A stretch of 17,221 nucleotides of DNA from an uncultured Clostridia bacterium (GCA_947624925.1 CANQMG010000025.1:1-17221), one strand, 5' to 3'; counted from the first letter of the stretch, positions 1 through 9,112 are shown. A program made the numbers and translations. Notes: generated from the letters alone by a model not told the origin.

Positions 1-1210
1 CAGCACCAATTCCATTATACATCTTAGCTAAAGGAATTGTTATTACTACATTAAATATTGCTATACATATATATATTATTGATCTAAATTTATGTTTATT
101 CATTGCTTGTAAAACAGTTATTCCAATATTCTGAGTTAGAGGTATTATGCTAACTCCAATTAATAATATTGCAATTATATAACTATCACTGTATTGTGGA
201 CCTACCCATAATTTCATAAAATGATTACCAAAAATAATAAAACCACTTAAAATCAATAACAATATGTAAGTTTGTATTCTAGATATTTTTATAAAAATAT
301 CAGAAACTAAATTTTTATCATCACCTTTAGAAATTATTTTTGTTATTTTAGGCAAAAAAACATTATTTATTGATGTAGACATACTTTCATATACTATTTT
401 AATTTGATTTGCAAAATTATATGTTAATACTGCACCAGTACCAGACACAATACCTAATATAAGTTGATCTGTATTTCCAAAAACATTATCAACTATAAGA
501 TTTAAAAAAATATAAAATGAATAAATTGAAATTTCTTTAAATATTCCAAAATCTATTTTTCTTACATTTAAAGTAATTTTCATATTTAGTTTTTTTAAGC
601 AATAATACATATTTACCAAAAGTGCCATTATATTTAAACTAGATGTAATAGAAATTAAAGTTATAGATTTAAATCCTAAAATTAATAATGGAAACATTAT
701 GCAAGGATACAATATAATCCTAAAAATATTTGCTAACTTAGGTACAATAAATTTTTCGCTCGCGGTTGCATAAGATGTAAATATACTTAAAGGAAATGAT
801 ATTGCAACATTAATAATAGATATTGTCATAATTATTTTAACTTTATTTATTTCATCTATATTTAAGGTTTTACTATATATTTTTCCAGCATTTATGCATA
901 TAATAGTTCCAATTATTACGGTAATTAAACCTATAATTGTATATAATATAAGAAATAAACTATTAATGTTCTTTTCTTCTTTCTTATCTCCAAGTACTTT
1001 TGCTTTGGAAACATATCTTATCATTGCATTTCCAAATCCAAAATCTAAGACAGAAAAATAATTTACTACAGATGCAACTAAAGTATAAAGTCCATATTCT
1101 TTATCTCCCATATATTTTAATATAATAGGAATAAAAAGAAAGCTAATTATACTATTAAAAAACAAACTAATATAATTTAAAATTGCGCCAATTTTCATTT
1201 CACTTTTCAT
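1..1210 (-). CDS. Wzx-type polysaccharide flippase (MVF/MOP superfamily), partial, C-terminus beyond window
   Basis: About 403 codons are open from the ATG at 1210 to the window edge with no stop, so the C-terminus is missing. The translation is a string of hydrophobic helices with short basic loops. It begins MKSEMKIGAILNYISLFFNS and soon reads MGDKEYGLYTLVASVVNYF, the N-terminal pattern of polysaccharide-repeat-unit flippases. Later come KITKIISKGDDKNLV and LLLIGVSIIPLTQNIG, also typical of the family. Such proteins flip undecaprenyl-diphosphate-linked repeat units across the membrane (family knowledge). The gene follows the CDP-glycerol transferase-like gene after a 24-nt gap and is the last visible gene of the polysaccharide operon, matching the place of EpsK among eps-type genes. 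The AGGAG site lies 14 nt before this ATG, which is long. A second in-frame ATG at 1198 is possible, but an in-frame TAG just upstream rules out a longer start. Confidence 0.88.
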   Translation of the reverse strand, partial: MKSEMKIGAILNYISLFFNSIISFLFIPIILKYMGDKEYGLYTLVASVVNYFSVLDFGFGNAMIRYVSKAKVLGDKKEEKNINSLFLILYTIIGLITVIIGTIICINAGKIYSKTLNIDEINKVKIIMTISIINVAISFPLSIFTSYATASEKFIVPKLANIFRIILYPCIMFPLLILGFKSITLISITSSLNIMALLVNMYYCLKKLNMKITLNVRKIDFGIFKEISIYSFYIFLNLIVDNVFGNTDQLILGIVSGTGAVLTYNFANQIKIVYESMSTSINNVFLPKITKIISKGDDKNLVSDIFIKISRIQTYILLLILSGFIIFGNHFMKLWVGPQYSDSYIIAILLIGVSIIPLTQNIGITVLQAMNKHKFRSIIYICIAIFNVVITIPLAKMYNGIGA

Positions 1211-1234
1211 TTTTCTATTTAATTCTCCTAAAAA

Positions 1235-2383
1235 TTATAAATATTTTTTTAGAAATTCATATACTCTAAATGATGATTTATCATCTATATGTTCGTGATA
1301 TTGACTTAATGCCCACATTCTTTCAGACTTTTTTTTATCAATTCCATTAGCTATATTAATTATAAAATTTTTTAAATCATCAAAGTTATATATATACTCT
1401 CCTTTTATAGCATCATAATAATTTTCATATACAAATCCAAACTTATCTTCATACTCTTTTAAATCATCAATTACAAGTCCGATTGGTTTTTTGGTTAAAA
1501 GGTAATCATAGTATACGCTTGAGTAATCCGTTATTAAAGCAGTTGATTTTGATAATAATTGATATAAAGTAATTTTTTCTTGTTTTAGTCTATCATCTGT
1601 TATGAATTCTAAATTAGATAAATTCAATTCATTTAATTTACTTTTATCTTGGGCAGGATGCAGTTTTATAAGTAATAAAATATTATTATTTTTCATAATA
1701 TTGTTTATATCTTCAAAATTATGTTTTGTTTTTAAACAAGGAATTCCATAAGGATACTTTTCTGTATCACTATTATTTGCTTTGTCTTTATGTCTTCTGT
1801 ATGTTGGTAACCATACTATTATTTTCTTAGCTTTCCACTTTTCTATTTTTATTATATCTTTACTTGAATATTTAATTAAATCATCATTTCTACAATATCC
1901 TAAATTAAGAAGTTTATTTTTTTCTATATTATAAGCATTGCACATTTTATCTGTAAAAGTATTTGACAATTGCAATATATAATCAAATTCTCCAGAATCC
2001 CTACAATATTCTATAGCATTTTTTAAAGGCATACCATGTCCTAAATGTAATCTAAATTGGTTACTCCTCACCTTTCTTATATAACTGTTGCTATCAATAA
2101 TTATTTTAGCAGAATATAAATAATATTTTATTATTATTTTTTTTATAATATTATGCTTGCTACTAACTTTTATAAATTTAACATTATGCATCTTTTCATT
2201 TTTAAATTCTTTATTAGATTTTACAAACCAAATTATTTTATATTCATCAGTTACTTTATTATCAATAAGTACATCAAATAGAGCTTTTGTATTATCAGAA
2301 AAATCTGGATTACTTTCCATTATAATGTACTTTTTTATTGGAAATATATTAAAAAATTTCAAACATATATCTTTAATTTTCAT
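1235..2383 (-). CDS. CDP-glycerol glycerophosphotransferase family protein (TagB/TagF-like)
   Basis: 382 aa. The sequence carries the landmarks of the Glyphos_transf family: GHGMPLK at residues 115-121 (the family HG motif), GYCRNDDL at 162-169, LPTYR at 192-196, KLHP at 240-243 and TDYSSVYYDYL at 285-295. In this family the two His-containing motifs and the TDYSS loop bind CDP-glycerol and the acceptor. Known members transfer glycerol phosphate or ribitol phosphate in wall teichoic acid synthesis or onto capsular sugars. It is shorter than TagF and close to TagB in size, with no extra N-terminal domain. It sits between a GT2 gene (12-nt gap) and the flippase, so a role in decorating the lipid-linked repeat unit with a polyol phosphate at the inner face of the membrane is inferred. 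An AGGAG site, 9 nt from the ATG, overlaps the TAG stop of the upstream gene, suggesting translational coupling. The donor substrate cannot be read from the sequence. Confidence 0.88.
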   Translation of the reverse strand: MKIKDICLKFFNIFPIKKYIIMESNPDFSDNTKALFDVLIDNKVTDEYKIIWFVKSNKEFKNEKMHNVKFIKVSSKHNIIKKIIIKYYLYSAKIIIDSNSYIRKVRSNQFRLHLGHGMPLKNAIEYCRDSGEFDYILQLSNTFTDKMCNAYNIEKNKLLNLGYCRNDDLIKYSSKDIIKIEKWKAKKIIVWLPTYRRHKDKANNSDTEKYPYGIPCLKTKHNFEDINNIMKNNNILLLIKLHPAQDKSKLNELNLSNLEFITDDRLKQEKITLYQLLSKSTALITDYSSVYYDYLLTKKPIGLVIDDLKEYEDKFGFVYENYYDAIKGEYIYNFDDLKNFIINIANGIDKKKSERMWALSQYHEHIDDKSSFRVYEFLKKYL

Positions 2384-2395
2384 TAAGCATTTCTC

Positions 2396-3412
2396 CTATA
2401 TAATAAGTTTAATAAAATATTTTATATAAAAAAATATTTTCAATATTTTTTTATTCTTATTTTTTATTAATTTTATAACAATTCTTTCATATATATTTAA
2501 TCTTTTTTTATTTAAATCTTTAAAGAAATCAACCAATTCTTCTTCGTCTAATATAGTATTAAAATCATCAATTTCGTGATTTATCGACATTAAATATATA
2601 TAATTTATTATTGCTTTACAATGTATTGCTTTCATTGTTTCATAATATTCTTTTTTATAATTAATATCATTATTATTTAAAATTTCCTCTATAATATTAT
2701 TTACTTTTAATATATCACATATATTTCTTTTGTAATATATAGGTTTTAAGGTTACACTATTTTCATTTTGCACATAATGATATAATTGCTTATTTGATAT
2801 ATAAATAAAATTAGCTTTTAAAAAAAGCCTTATATAAAATATTTTATCTTCCATAAAATGTATTTGAATGTTGAATAAACATGTTTTATCTAGTATCTCT
2901 TTTTTAATCATTAATAAAACAGGATAAGTATTTATTTCTCCACACATTAACATTGGAACAATTTCATTTATTATCATTTTTTTCTCTATTATTTTATTAT
3001 ATAATATTTCTATATTTTCATTTGATGTTACCTCTTTATCTGTATAGTTTACAAAGTAATTTCCCCTTACAATATCAATGTTATTCTGTGAAATTATATC
3101 ATATAAATATTCTATGGTATTAGATTCTATATAATCATCACAATCTACAAAAGCTATATACTTTCCTGTTGAAACATTTATACCATAATTTCTTGCTGAA
3201 CTAACTCCTTCATTTTTTTTATCTATTATTTTTATTCTTATATCCTTATAAGCATAATTATTTAATATTTGCAATGTATTATCTGTTGAACCATCATTAA
3301 TACATATTATTTCCATATTTGTATATGTTTGTTGAATTACAGATTCAATACATCTATCTATATATTTTTCTGCATTATATATAGGAATTATAATCGATAT
3401 TAAATCATTCAT
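2396..3412 (-). CDS. Family 2 glycosyltransferase (EpsH/EpsJ-like)
   Basis: 338 aa. The N-terminal GT-A fold is clear: SIIIPIYNAEKYIDRCIESV at residues 6-25, NDGSTD at 39-44, NEGVSSARNYGI at 67-78 and the metal-binding acidic motif DCDD at 90-93. The C-terminal third is Lys/Ile/Asn-rich and ends in a hydrophobic, basic stretch that may touch the membrane. GT2 enzymes of this length are common in capsule and exopolysaccharide operons, including EpsH and EpsJ of Bacillus subtilis, where they add one sugar from a nucleotide donor to the growing lipid-linked unit. Donor and linkage cannot be predicted. The gene lies 14 nt after the polymerase gene, with an AAAGG site 6 nt before the ATG. Codon use is as AT-rich as its neighbours. 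Confidence 0.9.
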   Translation of the reverse strand: MNDLISIIIPIYNAEKYIDRCIESVIQQTYTNMEIICINDGSTDNTLQILNNYAYKDIRIKIIDKKNEGVSSARNYGINVSTGKYIAFVDCDDYIESNTIEYLYDIISQNNIDIVRGNYFVNYTDKEVTSNENIEILYNKIIEKKMIINEIVPMLMCGEINTYPVLLMIKKEILDKTCLFNIQIHFMEDKIFYIRLFLKANFIYISNKQLYHYVQNENSVTLKPIYYKRNICDILKVNNIIEEILNNNDINYKKEYYETMKAIHCKAIINYIYLMSINHEIDDFNTILDEEELVDFFKDLNKKRLNIYERIVIKLIKNKNKKILKIFFYIKYFIKLII

Positions 3413-3426
3413 ATTATACCTTTCTA

Positions 3427-4551
3427 TTATATTTTAAAGTTCATTCTTGCAAATATAGGAATTTGTATTCTTATGCCTCCAATAATTAATATTGCCATTG
3501 CAAGATATACAAATTTCTTTAATTTTATGTTTTTTGAATTAATTAAATATTCAATCATAATTGGTAATATTCCAATTAATAGCATATCTAAATATCTTAT
3601 CCATATGCTATAAAAAAAGAAGTTTAATAAACAAAAACAACATAATACCTTATAAAATAAATTATATTTTTCCATATAACTATTATCTATAAAAATCTTT
3701 TCTCTATCTATTATATAAAGAATAGCAAATGTTAAAATTAATTGTACTGTTCTAAATATAAATTGCAGTGATAAGTTCTCTAATATATCGATTTTAAAGT
3801 AAAAAATAATTTTTTGCTTTATTGTATCTAAAAATTCTACATTAAATGTTACATATTGTAAAATATAAGGTAATAATATAATTATAATTAAATAAATCGC
3901 GCATAATCCTATTACCTTCTTTATATCTAATTTATGAATAAAAGAAAGTAATATTCTTATTAGTAATAAAATAATCGTACCATTATGTATTGTCAGAGAA
4001 AGTATATATAATAGCTTTATATACCATTTTTTGTTTCTTTTTATATATTCTAAATATAAACCAAGTGAAAATAAAGTTAGTCCAAACGTAGATCTTATTC
4101 CACTAGGCAATAAGATAAATTTATATAATGATACAAATAATAAACACATAATTAATATCATTGTTCTGTTATATTTTTTTTCAGTAACATAATCTATAAT
4201 CATATAGAATATAATAAAATATACTATCAATGTTGGAAAAAATTGAAGCAAGGAATAATTATTAGTTTTCGATATAATATAGAAATATGTCATCGTAAGT
4301 GGTTCTCCTCTTGAAGTATATAAATAATTTATTAGTTTACTCCCCTTTAAATTTTGCATATTATCCATCCAAGAGTAATATCTATACAAATCATATTCTT
4401 CGCTTGGTATCCACATATATGATAATATTGCCAGAGCCAAAGCAATATCAAAAGCAATTACTAAATAAATATTTTTTTTATTATCTTTTTTTATATTTAA
4501 AACAATAATTATTATATTAATTATTACAACACTTATAAAACAATAAGTCAT
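3427..4551 (-). CDS. EpsG-family polysaccharide polymerase (Wzy-like membrane protein)
   Basis: 374 aa, almost wholly hydrophobic, with about ten predicted membrane helices starting at residue 5. A polar loop after the second helix reads EEYDLYRYYSWM (residues 51-62). A further conserved-looking set is PSGIRSTFGL (149-158) with Arg153, followed by an His-Asn pair at 189-190 in a later helix. The length, the acidic/aromatic loop and the Arg-bearing helix match the EpsG family, proposed to polymerise flipped repeat units outside the membrane. This assignment rests on the family pattern and on location: it lies directly between an EpsF-like GT4 and a GT2 gene, the same order as epsF-epsG-epsH in Bacillus subtilis. 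The AAAGGGGG ribosome site overlaps the stop region of the upstream gene (10-nt gap). An O-acetyltransferase or O-antigen ligase is less likely because the family motifs for those are not seen. Confidence 0.8.
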   Translation of the reverse strand: MTYCFISVVIINIIIIVLNIKKDNKKNIYLVIAFDIALALAILSYMWIPSEEYDLYRYYSWMDNMQNLKGSKLINYLYTSRGEPLTMTYFYIISKTNNYSLLQFFPTLIVYFIIFYMIIDYVTEKKYNRTMILIMCLLFVSLYKFILLPSGIRSTFGLTLFSLGLYLEYIKRNKKWYIKLLYILSLTIHNGTIILLLIRILLSFIHKLDIKKVIGLCAIYLIIIILLPYILQYVTFNVEFLDTIKQKIIFYFKIDILENLSLQFIFRTVQLILTFAILYIIDREKIFIDNSYMEKYNLFYKVLCCFCLLNFFFYSIWIRYLDMLLIGILPIMIEYLINSKNIKLKKFVYLAMAILIIGGIRIQIPIFARMNFKI

Positions 4552-4561
4552 TTTTCCCCCT

Positions 4562-5665
4562 TTAATTATATAAAATTTCTAATTGATTAATTATACTTTC
4601 TATATCATACTTTTCCTGTATAATTTTATCTTTTATTATATATTTATCTATTTTTTTCTTTTTTCCATATATTAATATTTGTTCTATCCATTGATCAATA
4701 TTATTTAATGCAAGAAATTTTACTATTCCAATTCCAATATCAGTTTCACTAGATATATTATTTGATAATATGCAATTTACTCCAGCAGCTTGTGCCTCTA
4801 TAGCTGCTAAAGGCAAACCTTCATAGAATGAAGGCATCAAAAAAATATCAAATAAATTTAAATACTCATATACATTTTTTATATTACCTGTCATAATAAT
4901 GTAATCTTGTAATTCATTATCATATATACTTTTTTTTATAACTTCAAAATTATTTCCATCTCCAATAAAAAACATTTTAAAATCTATATTTCTTTTTCTT
5001 AAAATTTTTGCTACCTCTATTAAAAATTTATGATTTTTTATTTCTATAATTCTACCTACATGTCCTATTATAATTTGAGTACTACTAATATTATATTTTT
5101 CCTTTAATTTTTCAATGTTTTTATTACTAACATTATATATTTTATATATATCTATAGGATTATGTAATATAATACCCTTATTATTAAATTTATCACCAAA
5201 CAAGCTTATTCCAGCTTCTTTTGAACAGGCTAAGTATATTGTAGAATATTTCAGTATTAATTTTTGCATTAAAATTTTTTTTATTTTATATATAATATTA
5301 TGCTTTATAGTATCCATATTACTATGTGAATGTGTAATTCTTATATTGATTTTAGCTTTTTTTGCAGCATACATTATAATACCACTATGTAAATATGTAT
5401 GTGAATGAACAATATCAAAATTATTTTCCTTAAATATATGTATTAAATTTTTTATATAAACATATATGTTTCTTTTTTCTATTTTAATTATTTTACCACC
5501 AAGTTTTATTATTTCATCATCATACCAACATTTTTCATTCACATTTTCTATAAAAGTAATTTCGTATTTTTGTTTATCAATATTTCTTAAAATATTCATA
5601 AGCATTGTTTCTGCTCCACCACAGTTCATACTTCCAACGAATTCTGCTATTTTAATTTTTTTCAT
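4562..5665 (-). CDS. Family 4 glycosyltransferase (EpsF-like)
   Basis: 367 aa, GT-B fold. The N-terminal half has the Gly-rich acceptor loop GGAE at residues 16-19, a HSHT motif at 87-90 and THSH at 111-114. The C-terminal donor half has HVGRIIEIKNH at 202-212, FIGDGN at 233-238 and the E-x7-E signature in SFYEGLPLAAIEAQAAG (Glu282 and Glu290), which binds the nucleotide sugar in retaining GT4 enzymes. This layout and the opening words match EpsF-type transferases that extend a lipid-linked repeat unit on the cytoplasmic face. The gene is 22 nt from the EpsE-like gene upstream and 10 nt from the EpsG-like gene downstream. An AGGAGA site lies 11 nt before the ATG. Sugar specificity is not readable from the sequence. 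Confidence 0.9.
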   Translation of the reverse strand: MKKIKIAEFVGSMNCGGAETMLMNILRNIDKQKYEITFIENVNEKCWYDDEIIKLGGKIIKIEKRNIYVYIKNLIHIFKENNFDIVHSHTYLHSGIIMYAAKKAKINIRITHSHSNMDTIKHNIIYKIKKILMQKLILKYSTIYLACSKEAGISLFGDKFNNKGIILHNPIDIYKIYNVSNKNIEKLKEKYNISSTQIIIGHVGRIIEIKNHKFLIEVAKILRKRNIDFKMFFIGDGNNFEVIKKSIYDNELQDYIIMTGNIKNVYEYLNLFDIFLMPSFYEGLPLAAIEAQAAGVNCILSNNISSETDIGIGIVKFLALNNIDQWIEQILIYGKKKKIDKYIIKDKIIQEKYDIESIINQLEILYN

Positions 5666-5687
5666 ATTATAATTATTCTCCTAAATT

Positions 5688-6494
5688 CTATCTATTAAGG
5701 TTTTTTTTATGTAATATATCATATATTTTCATTGGCAATAAACCAACTATTAATGGTCTAAATATGTATATATAATATTTTAATGGAATATCAAGCATCT
5801 TAAATCCTATGTATTTAACTCTTGCTTCATTTATTCTATTTTTATAGTTTCTTCTTTTGTATGCATTTTTATCATCTCTTGCTTTATATAATTGTTCTTG
5901 TATATTATATCCTATATAACCCTTTGAGTAAATCTTAAACCATAAATGATAATCTTCTACTCTTAACAATTTTTTATCCACTGTATATCCTTCTACTTGT
6001 TCTATAACACTTTTCTTTACCATACAAGGAGCATGACAAAAAGGACTACCTTTTATAAAATCAAGTTTATTAGGTATTTCTTTATTATGTGTTTTTCCCC
6101 ATTCTCCATTTTCATCAAATAAAATCATATTTGAGCTTACCAATGCATATTGAGGATTTTCTTTCATAAAATATATTTCTTTTTCAAATCTGTCAGGCAA
6201 TGAAATATCATCTCCATCTTGTCTTGCAATAAAATAACCTGATGCTTGTTTTAGACATTTATTTAACGTATAATTTAGCCCCATATTTTTATCATTTTTT
6301 AATAAAAATATTTTATCAGGATACTTATCCCTGTATTCCTTTGCAAGCTGATATGTTTTATCTATTGACGCATCATCGCACATTATAAGTTCCCAATTAT
6401 CATAGGTTTGTGATAAAATAGATTCAATACTAGTTTTCAAGTATTTTTCGCAATTATAAATCCCCATAATAATAGAAATTTTATTTTCGTCCAT
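5688..6494 (-). CDS. Family 2 glycosyltransferase (EpsE-like)
   Basis: 268 aa. The GT-A motifs are SIIMGIYNCEKYL at residues 7-19, CDDAS at 39-43 and RQDGDD at 91-96, followed by ISLPDRFEKEIYFM. The RQDGDD-x-S-x-PxRF pattern, the short length and a C-terminal hydrophobic tail (about 237-262) match the EpsE type. In Bacillus subtilis EpsE is both a glycosyltransferase and a brake on the flagellar motor. Only the transferase part can be claimed here, and no flagellar gene is in the window. The ATG comes immediately after the TAG of the EpsD-like gene (no gap), and its AAAGGA site, 11 nt upstream, lies within the end of that gene, so the two are likely translationally coupled. Confidence 0.9.
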   Translation of the reverse strand: MDENKISIIMGIYNCEKYLKTSIESILSQTYDNWELIMCDDASIDKTYQLAKEYRDKYPDKIFLLKNDKNMGLNYTLNKCLKQASGYFIARQDGDDISLPDRFEKEIYFMKENPQYALVSSNMILFDENGEWGKTHNKEIPNKLDFIKGSPFCHAPCMVKKSVIEQVEGYTVDKKLLRVEDYHLWFKIYSKGYIGYNIQEQLYKARDDKNAYKRRNYKNRINEARVKYIGFKMLDIPLKYYIYIFRPLIVGLLPMKIYDILHKKNLNR

Positions 6495-7640
6495 CTATAT
6501 ATTAATCCTTTCATATATTTCTTTCATAACAGATTGTATGTTTTGAATACTGAATTTTTCCATATTTTCATAATTTTTATTAATAAACTCTGTTAATATA
6601 TTATTTTTCATTACATAAATTATTTTTTTAATTAATTCATTTTTTTCATTATTTTCAATCATCAAAATTTCATCTTGAATTAATTCTTTGTGTCCTCTAT
6701 TTTTAGTAGTAATTATTGGGATTTTACTACTAATTGCCTCTAAAACATTAAGGCCAAGACCTTCTCTGATACTTAAAGCCAATGCACAATTTGATATCTT
6801 TAGTAATTGTGGTATATCTCTTCTATAGCCTAAAAGTTTAACATTATTTTCTAAATTGTATTCAGAAATTTTTAATTTATAAAATTCTTCTTTTTCTCCT
6901 CTTCCAACCAATAATAATTTTATATTTTTCTTTTCTTTTACAAGTTCTTTCATTGCTTCTATAGCCATAATCTGATTTTTATTTTTATTTAATTCACCTA
7001 TACAAATTAAAACAAAATCTTCATCTTTTAGACCTAAGTTTTTTCGCAAGTTATGTTTTTCTTCTTCTGACATTTCAAAATTAAATTTTTCTGTCTCAAC
7101 TCCAACTCCATGAACAAGCTTTACATCTTTTGCTTTAAATTTTTCTTTAGCAATTTTATAATCTTCCTGGTTTATTGTAATTAATACATCTGTATATTTT
7201 GAAAGCCATTTTTCAATTGGATAATATATTAACCAATTAAGTAGTGGTGCTCCTTTATAAAAATGAAAGCCGTGTGCTGTATATATTACTTTTGCTTTTT
7301 GCTTTCTAGCAGCTAATCTTCCGCATACTCCGCCTATAGGAGAATGTAAATGTATTAAATCATAATTATTTTCTTTCATTATTTTTTTTGTTTCTTTATA
7401 TGCTTTAAAATTTTGCCTTGAAAATGGACTTCTTGAAAAAGGAATATTAATAAAATTTATATTATCATTTTTTAATTCCTCTTTAAAACTTTCTAATCTT
7501 TTTTCGTCTATGGTTCCTCCGTTTTCAAAGTTTGCAGCTACTTCTACTATATAACCTAAATCTTGCAATATTTTTATATTGTTCATATTAAATTGTTCAA
7601 TCATAGATGGTGTAGATGCTAATATTAGTGCTTTTTTCAT
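6495..7640 (-). CDS. Family 4 glycosyltransferase (EpsD-like)
   Basis: 381 aa, GT-B fold. It closely resembles EpsD of Bacillus subtilis as I remember that protein: FSRSPFSRQN at residues 68-77, HLHSPIGGVCGRLAAR at 97-112, YTAHGFHFYKGAP at 120-132 and WLIYYPIEKWLSKYTD at 136-151. Further on are ITINQEDY (154-161) and the donor-site E-x7-E in SIREGLGLNVLEA (Glu293 and Glu301), followed by KNRGHKEL. It is predicted to add the second or a later sugar to the undecaprenyl-linked unit on the cytoplasmic side. The ATG has an AAGGAG site 11 nt upstream that lies inside the last codons of the upstream reductase gene, whose stop is 1 nt away. Its base composition is slightly less extreme than that of the genes further downstream. 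Confidence 0.93.
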   Translation of the reverse strand: MKKALILASTPSMIEQFNMNNIKILQDLGYIVEVAANFENGGTIDEKRLESFKEELKNDNINFINIPFSRSPFSRQNFKAYKETKKIMKENNYDLIHLHSPIGGVCGRLAARKQKAKVIYTAHGFHFYKGAPLLNWLIYYPIEKWLSKYTDVLITINQEDYKIAKEKFKAKDVKLVHGVGVETEKFNFEMSEEEKHNLRKNLGLKDEDFVLICIGELNKNKNQIMAIEAMKELVKEKKNIKLLLVGRGEKEEFYKLKISEYNLENNVKLLGYRRDIPQLLKISNCALALSIREGLGLNVLEAISSKIPIITTKNRGHKELIQDEILMIENNEKNELIKKIIYVMKNNILTEFINKNYENMEKFSIQNIQSVMKEIYERINI

Positions 7641-7641
7641 T

Positions 7642-8499
7642 CTAAATACTTCTCCTTATAGATTCATCATTATCTACTATGCAATAGCTAAAATCTCCTG
7701 ATATTTCTTTTGCATATGTTTTATTTCCAAATACTTTATTTATAATATTTATTTTTTTAGATAACAATTTAATAATTGGATTAAATATATTAATAAAATG
7801 CATATTTTTTCCCATAGTATTTGACATTATTTTTATAATTTCTTTTGTGCTTAAATATTCTTTATTTTGAGGAAAATAAATTCCAGAATATTCATTATCT
7901 ATACATTGTTTAAAAAACTCACATAAATTATCTATATATATCATACTTCTTCTATTATCTATATTTGGAAAAATAGGGCTTAATTTAGCAATTTTTTTTA
8001 GTCTTGGAAAATTTCCTTTACAACCTGGTCCATACACCATTGGAGTTCTTATTATAACAACCTTAAAATTTTCGTCTTGTAATTTTTGTAATTCTAAATC
8101 TGCTTGTAGCTTGCTATCTCCATAAAAATCTGATGCATTTGGAACTGTATCTTTATTTATTATTTTTTCTTTGCCAATAGGAGCATCTTTTCCATAAATA
8201 ATCATACTGCTCATAAAAATAAATTGTTTAACATTTCTTTCTTTAGCATGTTTTGCTATTTCAATACACAGATCTCTATTTATCTTATAATATAATTCTT
8301 TTAATTTAGGATCTGATGAAACATGTGCAATACCAGCAACGTGTAATACTGTATCACAATTTGAAAAATCTGTTTTTTTCCATTCATCATTGATAGTTTC
8401 TACTTCTTCTATAGTGTAATTTTCTGTATCATTAGATAACCATTGCTTAAACTTTGTTCCAATATAACTGTTTTTACCTGTTACAAGTACTTTTTTCAT
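7642..8499 (-). CDS. SDR-family nucleotide-sugar 4-reductase/epimerase (WbpV/GalE-like)
   Basis: 285 aa from the ATG at 8499. Extended-SDR features are visible: the NAD(P)-binding TGKNSYIG at residues 7-14, VLHVAGIAHV at 51-60, FIFMSSMIIYG at 93-103, and the catalytic Tyr-Lys in YGDSK (Tyr126, Lys130) with Ser97 or Ser98. RTPMVYGPG (151-159) and FPRLKKIAKLSPIFP follow, a stretch I associate with WbpV-like reductases that reduce UDP-4-keto-6-deoxy-HexNAc. A reductase of that type would use the product of the dehydratase two genes upstream, giving a UDP-QuiNAc-like or UDP-FucNAc-like donor. That substrate is inference, and plain epimerisation remains possible. A longer frame opens at 8538, but AAGGAG at 8510-8515 is spaced 10 nt from the 8499 ATG and the Rossmann start (KKVLVTG) follows at once, so 8499 is chosen. 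The first 26 nt overlap the end of the sugar transferase gene. Confidence 0.85.
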   Translation of the reverse strand: MKKVLVTGKNSYIGTKFKQWLSNDTENYTIEEVETINDEWKKTDFSNCDTVLHVAGIAHVSSDPKLKELYYKINRDLCIEIAKHAKERNVKQFIFMSSMIIYGKDAPIGKEKIINKDTVPNASDFYGDSKLQADLELQKLQDENFKVVIIRTPMVYGPGCKGNFPRLKKIAKLSPIFPNIDNRRSMIYIDNLCEFFKQCIDNEYSGIYFPQNKEYLSTKEIIKIMSNTMGKNMHFINIFNPIIKLLSKKINIINKVFGNKTYAKEISGDFSYCIVDNDESIRRSI

Positions 8500-9112
8500 T
8501 TTCTTCGTTCTCCTTATTACCTTCAACAACTCCATCATGTTTAAATACTTTTCCTATTGTTTTAAAGAATATTTTTATATCAAACCATAAGGAAATTTTT
8601 TCTGCATATTCTCCATCGAGTTGAGCTTTTACAGGTATTTCTAATTCATCTCTTCCACTTATTTGTGCAAGTCCTGTTAATCCTGGTCTAATATCATTTG
8701 CTTTATATTTATCCCTTTCATTAATCAAATCATCTTGATTCCACAGAGCAGGTCTTGGTCCGACAATTGACATATCTCCTTTTAAAATATTAATAATTTG
8801 TGGTAATTCATCTAAACTTGTTTTTCTTAAAAATGCTCCAACTTTTGTAATATAGCTTTCTGCATTATTAAGCATATGTGTAGGCATATCTTTAGGTGTA
8901 TCAATTCTCATAGTCCTAAATTTATAAATGGTAAAATATTTCTTGTTTTTACCTATTCTTTTTTGTTTAAATAATACTGGACCTTTAGATGTAAACTTGA
9001 TTAATAATGCAATTATAACAAAAAATGGAGATAATATAATTAATCCCAAAAAAGATAATATTATATCAAATAATCTTTTAATATATAGATAAAATTTATT
9101 TTTCTTCTCCAT
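8474..9112 (-). CDS. Initiating sugar transferase, monotopic phosphoglycosyl transferase (EpsL/PglC-type)
   Basis: 212 aa. An N-terminal hydrophobic helix at residues 16-39 contains the Ser-Pro kink (SPF, 28-30) typical of the re-entrant helix in small monotopic PGTs. It is followed by KQKRIG (49-54), KFRTM (64-68), the catalytic Asp-Glu dyad in LDELPQ (Asp101, Glu102), GPRP (118-121) and PGLTGLAQ (143-150). Such enzymes move a sugar 1-phosphate from a UDP-sugar to undecaprenyl phosphate and so start each repeat unit at the cytoplasmic face. The size fits the catalytic core only, without the long N-terminal membrane domain of WbaP. The C-terminus is a highly charged Lys/Glu/Asn tail (198-210). 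A GAAAGGA site lies 9 nt before the ATG. The gene is separated by 77 nt from the dehydratase, the widest gap in the operon, and its end overlaps the next gene. Location next to a 4,6-dehydratase and a reductase suggests a 6-deoxy-HexNAc substrate. Confidence 0.93.
   Translation of the reverse strand: MEKKNKFYLYIKRLFDIILSFLGLIILSPFFVIIALLIKFTSKGPVLFKQKRIGKNKKYFTIYKFRTMRIDTPKDMPTHMLNNAESYITKVGAFLRKTSLDELPQIINILKGDMSIVGPRPALWNQDDLINERDKYKANDIRPGLTGLAQISGRDELEIPVKAQLDGEYAEKISLWFDIKIFFKTIGKVFKHDGVVEGNKENEENEKSTCNR
8510..8515 (-). promoter_or_regulatory. Ribosome binding site that fixes the reductase start
   Basis: AAGGAG on the minus strand, 10 nt before the ATG at 8499 and inside the coding sequence of the upstream sugar transferase. 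It argues for the internal ATG rather than the longer in-frame start at 8538. Confidence 0.7.

Noticed and set aside
5688..6494. Flagellar clutch role for the EpsE-like protein
   Set aside because: The glycosyltransferase motifs are clear, but nothing in the window concerns flagella, and the clutch residues cannot be judged without an alignment.
8500..8538. Longer start of the reductase gene at 8538
   Set aside because: It would add 13 residues before the Rossmann strand and deepen the overlap with the transferase gene, while the AAGGAG site fits the ATG at 8499.
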